NCBI GenBank assembly: GCA_902806575.1 | Contig: CADCXD010000010.1 | Span: forward strand, 2,944,696 to 3,008,695 | Reading direction: 5' to 3' | Length of the DNA stretch: 64,000 nt | From: Jackrogersella multiformis | Taxonomy: Eukaryota > Ascomycota > Sordariomycetes > Xylariales > Hypoxylaceae | Shown here: positions 22,933-33,364 of the stretch, one piece after another | How the letters are laid out: each line of letters starts with the position of its first letter | How positions within the stretch are numbered: position 1 is the first letter of the stretch | Notes under the pieces: generated by a model | What the model was told of the DNA's origin: nothing | The model's database searches: none | The model's input: only the letters and a program-made list of their open reading frames with translations | Translations under genes and position numbers: made by a program

Positions 22933-24945
22933 TGTTAATAGTCGAGCACTACAGAGCAGCACAGTATAGATCCTTGGATGTTTTCTTTTAGGGAGATGGG
23001 GAGAAGGGGAGAAAGGGAGAGGGTCCAAGAGCTTGACGGGAACAACAATGGTGATAATTTATTGCGGGGAAGCTCTGCGCCCTAGAGAAGACATAATTAA
23101 TAATAAGTCATCTACACTTTATGAGCTGTAGATTATCAGGCCCGATGCTGCCCAATCTTCTTTAATTAAAATATAAGAAGTCGGAGGTCAGGGGAATCGT
23201 TCAATTCCACCTTATGACATCTATTATGCCCTTACAGGTGACTATAACCTCGGAATGGGTAGATGGGAGCAAGCACCGGCTGGTCCTGAGACAATAGCTT
23301 CACGTAAAGCGCCCGATTGCCCGATCATTGGCGGAATAGGAGGTCCGACAACCTGTTATAAGCGTCACGGGGAGTGATCCGAGAACACCACGGACCTAAA
23401 CACGAGTAACCGGACGATGAGGTCATATTATGTAGTACATAATAAGCGACAAGCGCCATGCAGCAAACATCTGGGGTAGGTACCTAGCACCTACATAGGC
23501 AGCGAGGCAATACTGGAGAAGACTGTGATCTTACTAGGTAGTGTATGGATTTCTCTTTGTGCGAGCTGAAGAACTACCAGCGCCGTCTACGCAATGTATC
23601 CCCATCACATATATCCTGAGGTAGGAGGTATGTATTATATATGAATTTTTTTTGAATATGTATACTTACTTACATCGCTACCTCGATAGTTTAACACAAT
23701 ATGTAGTTTTGCTATCGCTAGGTAACAATCACGTATTATATGACGTGCCCTTTTCGAAAATTCAGTAAGGATTCCGTACCGGGATCGACATAGATGCCTA
23801 CCGGTAAATAATATGTTCTGCAGGTACTGCCAAGCTCATTCCATCCTCTTGGAACGTAACCCCTGCTCGGTGAGATAGAAAAGGTGTGTTGACCTTTCTG
23901 CCTTTGTGATCAAAATAGTGTACATAGATAGATGTGAGAGGCGTACAGGACGGCAGGCTTCTCCTTGACTCTCGTCAATCTCCGCAGTAGAACCAACGCT
24001 CAATCATGCCATTGCTTGCCTGGCAGCTAGATACTCTATGCCGACTGTGCCATCCTCTCTGTGCCACACACTTCCATCTTGCGGATCTGATAATATAACA
24101 CACCAAGAACTTTGCGGAGCCCTTCGTCCGTCCGTCGAACGAGGTCCAGAACTGCGTGATAAGAAAATCCGAAGAGGTTGCGCGGCCTGTGGAAAATGTA
24201 TGTATATGTATATTATCGGTAGGTACTATATGCTGTTATCAAAAACGCGATGGAGACATGATTCCTTTTCAAGACTCCGGACCAAATCTGCCGGTCTCGT
24301 AAGGCCAAGAGTCTTAACTGCCAATAGGGTAGACATCTTAGATCATGTTATCGTGCTGCCATTTAGCACTCGCCCCAGAACCTAAAAGAAACGAACATGT
24401 TGGGGTTCGGTATCATATTGGAAAGATATGATTTCGATATTCGAGTTCTGCCGAGGTAATGTAGATAAGAAAAGACAATTTTCTTAATGGCTGACGAGTG
24501 CCGTGAGTGCGTGAATGTGAGTGTTTCGACAAAACCTTCCCGAGGGGTTTCTAAAGCCCGTCGTTCTGTGCGTCTTAAGATTTCGTCACCTTTTGTGAGA
24601 AGTTAGGTGATCCCGATTGTCCGATTTCAGAGCGACCTCGAGTCGTCAATGTGCCTGTCTGCCTGTCTGTCTGCGAATAGAACCGTCCACATGGCCACCA
24701 TTTGATGCCTATTAGATATTTATTAGATAACTTATACTGCTTTTCTGACTAGCCCCGACTTTAATAGCGTGATAGTATCGCTATACCGGCACAGCAGCAG
24801 TGTGTGACGTTCTAGACCTGTCTCGATGTCAGAAATGGATTAGGCTATGTGCGAGGTGTGAGACTTCGAGACGAACAGGACGAAGTATCTATTGCAACTT
24901 CAGCTACTTCTAGGCCAAGCTGATACAGTGTGGAGATTGTGTTAA

Positions 24946-25049
24946 GTACCTAGGTAAAGGTACCTAAGCCCAATTTACTTACCTACCTAGGTACCTAAAC
25001 CTACCTAAACCTACCTACCCAAGTAGCCTAGGTACCTACGTAGGTAAGT
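24946..25049. repeat. Dense TACCTAGGTA-type motif array
   Basis: About 100 bp made almost entirely of TACCTAGGTA, CCTACCTAGG and CCTAAACCTA variants in both orientations. Non-coding. Confidence 0.85.
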
Positions 25050-25130
25050 ATTTTAAGCACTGGATACCTACCTCTTCTCTTGACCCTTCCAATTTGGAAC
25101 TCTCCTCGACGTCATTTCCTCATCATCTAC

Positions 25131-25154
25131 ATCGTCATCATCATCATCATCTTT
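25131..25154. repeat. (ATC)n microsatellite
   Basis: CATCGTCATCATCATCATC followed by ATCTTT, in the gene-free stretch. Confidence 0.85.
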
Positions 25155-25353
25155 TATTTGTGAATTTGCTCAGCTCCGTGCCAGATCAACTCTTTGGAGA
25201 AGCAAAGTTAAAATTTCCGACCCTTATTAGAGAAATGAGTTGGGAAGACTCTTGCTAGGTACCTAATGTTTCTAATATTAGCAAGGCATGTTTAGGTAAC
25301 AAGAAACTTATTTGCCTCCACTGTGATTACCTTACACTACCTACGCTGCTACA

Positions 25354-25381
25354 GCTAGGTACCTAGTAGGTACCTAGGTAA
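25354..25381. repeat. TACCTAGGTA-type motif cluster
   Basis: CTAGGTACCTAGTAGGTACC followed by TAGGTA, a compact repeat of the interspersed motif. Confidence 0.8.
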
Positions 25382-27622
25382 TAAGCCATTCTCAAGAACC
25401 CCCCTCAGTTAAGGGCGTTACCTAATTGAGCGACGCTGCATGACGTTTCGGACCCTGATTGGCTTCAGCTGGGTAGGTGTGGTAGTCTTTAGATACCCCT
25501 GGGCCTGATCCTTAAACTTAGATAGCTATACCGTGTGAATAGACACATGGTTACCCCTATGTCTGTAGCCATTAGAAAGTATTCCCTATAATCATTTATA
25601 CTTCCACTTCCAAGGTTTTCTTTTCTCCACACCTTCTCCAGAGATTACCAAGGTACCTAGATGTATAGGGAACCATACCACCACCTCCAGCTGCACCTCT
25701 TAGATCTGATCAATGAAGGAACTTTGGAACCTTCTGTCAGTTTAACTACCCTGCTACCTAACACACTATAAGCTAGCTACATATGCTAGGTACCTAAGGC
25801 TAGGTATGCACTTTGCCTTCCATACCGGAGCTCTTTGTACGGGCAAACAAACACGCAAGCTCTAGTGTATGTAGATACACATATGTGCCGAACATAACAC
25901 ACCATCATCAGGTGTCATACTGTTATTCGCGAACCAGTGCAGTCGGATTTTCGTTTTGCCCCTTAGGAATTCCCATCTCTTCTTAGTGGCCTCTTGTAAT
26001 TACCTACGTTTCTGGTTTCCTGCTTTGCTTGCGTCCACCCGGATAAGCTTGCATATCCTCGGCAAACTCGCTAATAAAACGAGCATAAACCCCCCTCTAC
26101 CTGCTCATCAAAGGTCAAAGGTCAGAGGTCATGAAGCATTTAAGTAGCATACATATAAGTGACAAGTCAACCAGCTACCTAGCTGCCTAACCACCTAGGC
26201 ACATCCATCTCCCATATTCCTACCTACTACCTAGCCTGTCAGCCTACATACATGTAATAGGTTACCTACCGATTCGAAACGCCAGACCGCTTACACGACT
26301 GTATAACATTGATATCAGCCATCGAAATATCGACGCCATCGTTTGGTCTTCCGAGGACCAGCAAAGCTCTCAATAAGCCCGGCCTCGACCCTGTTAGGTC
26401 CGAATAAATTAACTACAATCACGTCTCCGAAGCCCTGCCATTCGCAAACGGGAACTCTACACTAGCAGACTGGGTAGATTGCCCACTTTACCGTAGTATC
26501 AGACTTGCTACCTCCTACCTACTACACTAGGTAGGGTTCAGACAGGCCGAGTCTAGTCCAACAACGGGAAAGACGAAGCTTCCTCAACCCAACCTTTTAG
26601 CTTCCCTCCTACCAATTTCGAATCCGTTATATTTAATTGATCGTTACATTAACGACCTGGACGTTGCCTTGTTATTATTTTAAGGTCGCTCGTCCTGTTA
26701 TATTATTATTATAATTAAGCGCCGTGTGATTTTACCTCTCGCTGCAAGCCAATTCTCTTTTTTTTCTAGGCTTTTGGCGGTTCCGAGTTAGAATTTCCAA
26801 CCATCCTCTAAACGTTCTTAGAGCCTGCTATCGCCTTGCACCATCTCTACCTCCACACCTCCACACATACCTAGATCACGATACGAAATCGGGAGCTTCC
26901 GACTTGACAGAACCGGTCTTTTCCAAGTTTTCCAAACGGTAGACACGAATACACTCAGGTCCACTGCTGCGACCAGTTGATGGCCTATAACCTTCTAAAT
27001 CGCCTAGTAGCAAGCCAACGGCCAGATCGGCAAATTCAGTTCGTCGGCTATATTTCTGACGGCGCCAACCTTAGGCGTGCTTGAGGACCACTTCTCACAT
27101 CATTTCCTTATACTCACACGGAAGTTTTGTGTGTTCACACCCCAGTGTGCAGACTTGCAAGCAATCCGGGAAAATCTTCAAAAAGCCCCCCTCTCCCCCG
27201 TCTTGGTTATATAATAAACCCGATAGTCAACTCTTGTGCCAGCCTAATCATATCCTAAGTATCAACCTCATTTGGGAGTGTTGTATTCTGGAAAGATTAT
27301 CCAGCATTCCTTCCCCGAACCCCAAACAATCCATCATATCGTCTGCTGCAGAAAGGGGACGACGTTGCAATTGTGATCGTCGGATCGACAGGACACAAAC
27401 ACACCTACAAGTTTCCTGTCGTTGTCCACGCCCCGAAACCAAAACCCACTTACGCCCACTTACATCCGACGCCATCCCACCGCCGATCGCGATCGGTCAA
27501 TATTAACTGGACAGTTTTGTCTGTTAATTTTCTCACACCGACTTCGACGTCTTCACTTCAATGCAGCTCGCCGTTAGACACGTACCACGGCTTCAACACG
27601 TTCTATCGAGACGCCAGCAACA

Positions 27623-28147
27623 ATGCATTACGCAGATGAACTGTCGGGGATGAGCCTCGAGTCGGCTGCGGGTCACAATATCGACTTCGCCATGCAGAAA
27701 TATCTTCTGCTGCAGAACCAACACGAAGAGGTCCGGCAACATATGCACGATCTCTGCCCTTCGTACACGACGACTTCCACAGCAGTGACCTCTCCTTCCG
27801 TCTCGCCGACTCGTTCGTTTTGTGGCAGCCCGTCCGTGCTGTCGCCCTCGCCCCCGCGAAGTCACCGACGATCGTCGCAATCATCTATGAGGAGCTCAGG
27901 GTATCGATGCTCGCAGAACCAGCTAGAGCCGGTGCTAGACGAGTCCCTGATCGAGGAGATGGCAGCGGGCGAGCAGAAGCTCTTCGACGTGAACGAGGGC
28001 ATCAAGAGGGCCCTGACAGAGCTGCTCAACTGCTCAACGGTACGAAAGGACCAGGAAATGCGAACGTGGGTGCAGACGCGGTTGATGGACACAGAAAGGG
28101 AGCTGCGCAGCGGCCGAAGACGGCGCAGCCACGGTGGTTTCGATTAG
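27623..28147 (+). CDS. Hypothetical protein, 174 aa, Ser-rich with helical ends
   Basis: Single exon from the ATG at 27623. The N-terminus (MHYADELSGMSLESAAGHNI) and the helical segment to residue ~45 look well-formed. Residues 50-100 are a Ser/Pro/Thr-rich disordered linker with SPSPPRSHRRSSQSS, a likely phosphorylation site cluster. Residues 105-174 are predicted helical (LIEEMAAGEQKLFDVNEGIK, then LTELLNCSTVRKDQEMRTWV), ending in an Arg-rich stretch. Codon use is GC-rich as in the neighbouring core genes. I do not recognise the family. The long pyrimidine-rich leader upstream suggests a regulated transcript. Confidence 0.72.
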   Translation: MHYADELSGMSLESAAGHNIDFAMQKYLLLQNQHEEVRQHMHDLCPSYTTTSTAVTSPSVSPTRSFCGSPSVLSPSPPRSHRRSSQSSMRSSGYRCSQNQLEPVLDESLIEEMAAGEQKLFDVNEGIKRALTELLNCSTVRKDQEMRTWVQTRLMDTERELRSGRRRRSHGGFD

Positions 28148-29119
28148 GTAGCGGAAAAGAAAGACAAAGGAGAGGTAACGAATTGTTACTCGGGTAATAC
28201 TACGAAGGAGAAAATGATGAAAGGGAAAGAAAAGTACTAGATGGATTCAAAGTCGGGGTTTTACAGGTCAAGGGATATTGGGAACTCGATACCTATTTGC
28301 TGTTGTTGGCGTTTGGCGCACTGAGAACAGCCCTGCTAAGCGGCTTATCAGGATGTTATTTTCTGAAGACCGCTTTTACCGCGTATTGGTAATACCTAGT
28401 TATGGGATTCTCATGGCTGTTCGGGCTGGGAGGTGGATGGATGTGTTACGCCTCGAAGGGACACCGGTACGAATCGTGGTATTTGTGCGATTGAAGCCGA
28501 GTAACTCGGATGGGTAGCAGACTAAGTGAGACTAAGTGAGATTCAGGTATAAATTAACCAACATGAATTACTATAATTATTATAATTATTTTATTTTATT
28601 TTATTCGATATGGGTAGTATTTCGATTGTGAATAATGAATAATGAATAGGAGAGGGAGTTGAAAATAGTTGAGAGCTTTACGAATGGGCAAGACATACCC
28701 AAGTACGTACCTAGGTAGTACATGAATTATACCAGGTAGGTGCAAAAGTACCTAATGTATTACTTAAATCTAGATTGACAGGTACCTAGGTATCAATCTG
28801 TGGCTGTGTTATTTAAAATGTGGCTGGGTACACCAATCAGCACGAGCAGCTGAAAGGTAGGTACTTTAGGTAAACGAACTTCGACCTGCGTCACAGCTTA
28901 GTTACCTAGGTACATACTTTTTCTTTTAATGTACTTATGCTATTTCCTACCAACCTTCACATCCTCACTCTCGTTTCTTCAAATTTTGCCCATCTTACTT
29001 ACCTGGCAGCCTGGGTATCTCTATACGATTTTTCTTCTTCTTTCAATACATTCGCAAACTAGATGGGTTTATAAGAGACATAGCTCTGACCTCTATGATC
29101 GCGACTTCGTGACGACAGC
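28148..29119. other. Intergenic region upstream of CYP6
   Basis: 972 bp. Contains TTATT-type AT repeats (28568-28605), TACCTAGGTA-type motifs (28705-28740, 28780-28795, 28905-28915) and a pyrimidine-rich promoter stretch before 29120. No gene supported. Confidence 0.5.
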
Positions 29120-30610
29120 ATGTCGGTGCTACTCGAGACCAGTGCCGGCGATATAGTCATCGACCTGTTGGTTGATTACGCGCCTAAGGAATGCGAAAAC
29201 TTCCTAAAGCTCTGCAAAGTCAAATACTACAACTTCTCACCCATTCATTCTATCCAGCAGTACTTCTCTTTCCAAACCGGCGACCCTCTTGGTCCGACCT
29301 CTGCTGCCTCCGATGGCGGTTCGTCGATATGGGGTCTCATCTATGGCCCTTCCAAGAAGACCTTCACTGCTACCTTTAACCCCAAATTAAAACATATCGA
29401 CAGAGGTACCGTCTCTATGGCTACTGCGCCGCACCCTTCCGATCCCGATGCTCGTGTCGCCGGTAGCCAATTCATCGTCACCTTGGGCGATGACACAGAC
29501 TATCTAGATGGGAAATCTGCCATATTTGGTAAGGTCGTCGAAGGATTTGATGTGCTGGAGAAGATCAACAGTGCGATCACCGACAAAGACGGGCACCCGC
29601 TCGTCGATATTCGGATAAAACACACCATCATTCTCGACGACCCATACACCGATCCATCGGAGCTGCGAGAGCCTAGCCGGTCACCCCCGCCGTCCAAAGC
29701 CCAACTGGCCACCGTTCGGATCGCCGATGATGCTACCCTGACTGAAGAAGTAGACGAGGAAGCAGCCGAAAAGGTACGGCGCGAGAGGGATGCCCGCGCC
29801 CAGGCTCTGACCTTAGAGATGATGGGCGACCTCCCATTCGCCGAGGTCAAACCTCCCGAGAACGTGCTTTTCATTTGCAAGCTCAACCCCGTGACCACCG
29901 ATTCCGATCTCGAGCTCATCTTCAGTCGCTTCGGCAAGATTCTGTCCTGCGAAGTCATACGCGACAAGAAGACTGGTGACAGTCTACAGTATTCATTTAT
30001 CGAGTTTGAGGATAAGAGCGCTTGCGAGGCCGCCTATTTCAAGATGCAGGGAGTGCTGATCGATGACCGCAGGATACATGTTGACTTCAGCCAGAGTGTG
30101 AGCAAATTGGCCGAGGTCTGGAGGGGCGGGGAAAACGCGAAGCGGAAACGCAAGCATGGAGGAGGCGGATGGGGTGGTGTGAAGGAGTTGGAGAAATGGA
30201 GGAAGTATAGGGAAGAGGATGACTATGATGATACCGAGGAACGCTACAGCATGGTTTATGGAGATGAGGAATTTCGCGGTCGGCACGAGCGACAGAGGGA
30301 TGACAAAGATCAAGATGATAATTCTGCCCGAGATCCGGATCGCTTCAGAGATAAGGACAGGGACAGGAATAGTGATGGTGTTGATCGAGGTCCGCGTCGA
30401 GGCGGCGGTTATGGGCGCGATTGGGATAGGCCATCACAGCGGCGAAGTAGAAGTCCAGTGAGGGATAGGCCTCGAGATAGAAACCGGTATGGCGACCCTC
30501 GAAGGGAAAGGGACGATCGTCCCAAGCCTAGGCACGATGACCGACACCAAAGAGATCAGGACAGAGACCACGGTAGAGACCGACCTCGTGATGATAATCG
30601 ACGGAGATAG
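29120..30610 (+). CDS. CYP6: Cyclophilin-RRM protein, PPIL4/CYP6 family
   Basis: Intronless 496-aa protein. Residues 1-165 are a cyclophilin domain (SVLLETSAGDIVIDLLVDYA, SQFIVTLGDDTDYLDGKSAI, FGKVVEGFDVLEKIN). Residues ~248-325 are an RRM with RNP2 LFICKL and RNP1 SLQYSFIEF. The last ~150 residues are Arg/Asp-rich (RDRPRDRNRYGD repeats), like spliceosome-associated tails. The family is nuclear and linked to pre-mRNA processing. The stretch that carries the catalytic Arg in active cyclophilins reads QQYFSFQTGDPLGP, so peptidyl-prolyl isomerase activity may be weak or absent, as is thought for the PPIL4 group. Confidence 0.94.
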   Translation: MSVLLETSAGDIVIDLLVDYAPKECENFLKLCKVKYYNFSPIHSIQQYFSFQTGDPLGPTSAASDGGSSIWGLIYGPSKKTFTATFNPKLKHIDRGTVSMATAPHPSDPDARVAGSQFIVTLGDDTDYLDGKSAIFGKVVEGFDVLEKINSAITDKDGHPLVDIRIKHTIILDDPYTDPSELREPSRSPPPSKAQLATVRIADDATLTEEVDEEAAEKVRRERDARAQALTLEMMGDLPFAEVKPPENVLFICKLNPVTTDSDLELIFSRFGKILSCEVIRDKKTGDSLQYSFIEFEDKSACEAAYFKMQGVLIDDRRIHVDFSQSVSKLAEVWRGGENAKRKRKHGGGGWGGVKELEKWRKYREEDDYDDTEERYSMVYGDEEFRGRHERQRDDKDQDDNSARDPDRFRDKDRDRNSDGVDRGPRRGGGYGRDWDRPSQRRSRSPVRDRPRDRNRYGDPRRERDDRPKPRHDDRHQRDQDRDHGRDRPRDDNRRR

Positions 30611-31085
30611 CACGTCGCTAACATCGTTGTTTTCGTTTACCAAGATATTCTCACCTGGCTGGATAATTCTAGATAACCTAAATAACAGGTCGCTATGAAT
30701 CCAACGATTACGGAGTAATGCTATTCGCCTTACAAAGACATCTCTGGACTCATGCTATCCTGGATGCCGATATACCATCGGGTACTTAGGTAGAGATGAC
30801 TCAGCTTGAGTAGAAAGAAAAATAGCTGACCCAACCTAGAGTGCATAGCCGCGCGTGCAACAGTGAGCTAGATATCCTAACTCGACTCATCTGCCCCTGA
30901 GGCTCCGCTCTGCCTTACGTGTGGCACTCAAATCTCCATCCCTTACGTCCCCACAAGACCGATAGTGGGTACCGGAACGAGCCGGATTAGCGGACCGAAT
31001 CTGCTCTAAGATGCCTACTTCACACGTTCTGCATAGGCTCCATTGATTTGTATCACCAAATCTTTTCGTCACTCGAGCATTGGAC

Positions 31086-31468
31086 TTACAATGTAGCGGC
31101 AAAGCCACCCGGCGCTGATATTACGACTTGTTGGATGGTGCTAGTGCACTCGTGCTTGTCATCGGTTATATATACGATGATCACGAGATCTCTTGGCTCA
31201 TCGTAGATTACGTCTGTAGTTATTGGTGTTGGTGTAAAGCGAACAATAATTAGGACGCAATCTTCTTGCATCACAACATGTTTTAGCTGATGTGCAGAAA
31301 GTTCTTGCTTCATAGACCTAATAACACAGGTTAGAAGGACCATCGCCACCACTCTGGTAGTCGCGGTGAAAGGCTAGAAACCTATTTAGTAATTTACGAG
31401 AAGCACTTGAGGCTCGAGGGTTTGAGTGAGGACGAGAAATCTAAACCTAAGTCACGCGGGAACGCCAT
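31086..31468 (-). CDS. Candidate small spliced gene, 100 aa, unknown
   Basis: Possible exons 31468-31398 and 31317-31086 joined over an 80-bp intron (GTAAAT donor, TTCTAACC branch site, TATTAG acceptor). The phases match, giving 100 aa starting MAFPRDLGLDFSSSLKPSSL. The second part contains CVLIIVRFTPTPITTDVIYD and DLVIIVYITDDKHECTSTI, which look like alternating beta strands. A GTAAGT directly at the end (TT|GTAAGT) could be a further donor, so the gene might be longer or a fragment. No family recognised. Support rests only on splice signals and frame continuity. Confidence 0.3.
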
Positions 31469-32698
31469 GACTTGTAGTGCCTAGAGCACGGAATATGGTA
31501 TCGAAAATAGGCAAGCTGCTTTGAACAACTTGTTCTAAAGCGTTACCTACCGAGAAATCAGACTTCAGATGTTTAGAACGCGAGGTTATCCACCATGGGA
31601 GTTGTATATTTGACTATATATAATTCGAACTCATTATCTACATGATCGCCAGATATTGCAGGCAGCCGTCGCTTCCACGACAGGATGACTCCTATCTATC
31701 CCTTGAAGGAAAGTAGTTCGCCATGACTCAGTGGCTACGCCTCACAGTCAAAGCCTCCATTGCTAGACTATAGTCTTGTTTAACGTATGACATCTCTCAG
31801 GATCCTACCGCCTTGGTGACACCGATAAGGTCGTCGCCCGATGATTGTTAAGTAGAAAGACTGCCAGGTGAGAAATAAAAATTAAGGACACCAAGAACAA
31901 TATCTTCTTTAGAATCAAGTTGCCACGACGAGATACTACTACTAAACGGGAAAGAATTAAGGCCCCCAAGCAATCGTAACCGGTCAACGGGGGCATTCAG
32001 GTGCGGAACCAACGTACATGGGACTGAAGGTGTATACGGTGCTAATATGTGGTCATCACTTAAAGAAATCCCCGTCAAGCCACGGGAGCGCAAGTTCCCA
32101 GCATACCTAGGTACCTAGTATCGCCCATGGACGAATCAAAAGAAAGCAATCCTTGATTTCCATATATCATGGACGAGCAGAGCGTTCCGCGAAGACCAGG
32201 TTCAATGTTGCGGGTATATACCCTAGCCTAGATCATTTTATGAGCTTCAGTTACCCGCACACTAGAAGCCTGATGGAAGAATGGAAGCCTCAAGAATGAT
32301 GCAAGGGGCTCGTGGCTTGCCGCCGCTCGCCGACTTGCAGGCTTTGACGACATCCGAATGTTTCGTTGTCTAAATACCATTGGTGGTGGTAGATCGTATA
32401 TATCAGATGAATCTATCATAGTTTAACACGTTATTATCTCCATAAAGCCTAGACAACATGATAGGATCTAGAGCAGCCGTCTGAGAAACAGGAAATAGTC
32501 AAATGATCGTTTAGCTATCATTGTCATCTCAGCTAACTCACCTTGCCTAAGTACCTGGGAATAGAAGGTATGCATATGCGCAACTTGCGTATCTACCTCA
32601 TCTGCTCGGGCTAACGACTGGGATATTAAAGGATGCCTGAATACCTACTGCGACTAGAATTGGGGGAGCTATGCATACGCAGGTATAGTGGGAACTCG

Positions 32699-32736
32699 CA
32701 TGGGATAACATGGGACAACATGGGACAACATGGGAC
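32699..32736. repeat. 10-bp tandem repeat (CATGGGACAA)n
   Basis: CATGGGATAA followed by two CATGGGACAA units and a partial CATGGGAC, about 3.8 copies. Not in a supported gene. Confidence 0.9.
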
Positions 32737-33066
32737 TTTGACCAACAAAATTAATGCTGGAATCGCGAGCTTGCAACAATGTCCCTCCCGATGTGGGGGC
32801 AAAGACGGATTCTATCTGCCTGGATGTGAGATTCACGAGTCAAATTCCTTGTTACCCGTTGTGGCACTGGGCGTCCCTGGCACTCTGATCCGAGCCGAGA
32901 GGGTCCCCAAAGCCACTCGACGCCATGGCTGAAGCGACCGATCGATGCTACCCTTTATCTAGCAGGAGTTCTCGTACGGGACTAGAATACAGGTTTTCCT
33001 TTCTCAATGCCGGTCGCCTCTCAGACCGTTTTCTGCAAGGTCCCCGACTTGTGTGACAAGGTCTTT

Positions 33067-33104
33067 ACATAGTCCTCTATAGAGGTCTCTATAGAGGTCT
33101 ATGT
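33067..33104. repeat. 38-bp near-perfect palindrome
   Basis: ACATAG...CTATGT with two CTCTATAGAG palindromes inside. By direct comparison with its reverse complement, 17 of 19 base pairs match, so it can form a long hairpin or cruciform. Intergenic. Confidence 0.85.
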
Positions 33105-33151
33105 CCTGTCTATCTCGGACCGAGGGAATTTCTCGTTGTCTTCATCTTCGA

Positions 33152-33364
33152 TTACTTGTCTTCCTTCTCCTGCCTAAGTCGGGTTTGATCGGCTGCCACT
33201 CTTCGTAGGGCGCTGTTGTTACAGCTAGAAGGCTCATCATAAAAAGCCAACCAGAAACCATCAAGCTTTTCGAGTTGATGTGCTTTCCCGCTCTCATCAA
33301 TTTGAGACCATTCAATAAGTTCTATCGGAACTCCGACCATGCTCTGTCGAATAAATGAATACAT
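33152..33364 (-). CDS. Candidate small ORF or gene fragment, 70 aa
   Basis: From the ATG at 33364 it encodes MYSFIRQSMVGVPIELIEWS, then an acidic/aromatic middle (KLDGFWLAFYDEP) and a charged helical end (RVAADQTRLRQEKEDK). The frame remains open upstream of the ATG. The composition looks more protein-like than the other short frames in this stretch. I do not recognise it, and it could be the tail of a decayed gene. Confidence 0.25.
   Translation of the reverse strand: MYSFIRQSMVGVPIELIEWSQIDESGKAHQLEKLDGFWLAFYDEPSSCNNSALRRVAADQTRLRQEKEDK

Larger units (their letters stand above)
22933..27622. other. Long gene-free stretch (4.7 kb)
   Basis: No gene could be supported over 4.7 kb. It carries the densest TACCTAGGTA-type motif clusters in the left half of the window (24946-25049; 25354-25381), an (ATC)n repeat (25131-25154) and AT-rich DNA. 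From about 26750 to 27600 the sequence turns pyrimidine-rich with short upstream frames and looks like promoter plus long 5' leader of the gene at 27623. Confidence 0.55.

Noticed and set aside
23190..23210. GTTCAATTCC resembling a tRNA B box
   Set aside because: The flanking bases do not form the T-arm stem and no A box or acceptor stem was found.
24038..24385. 115-residue plus-strand frame in the gene-free stretch
   Set aside because: Irregular composition, no motif, no splice context; looks like chance.
27593..27884. Minus-strand frames overlapping the 174-aa gene
   Set aside because: Shadow frames of the GC-rich coding sequence on the plus strand.
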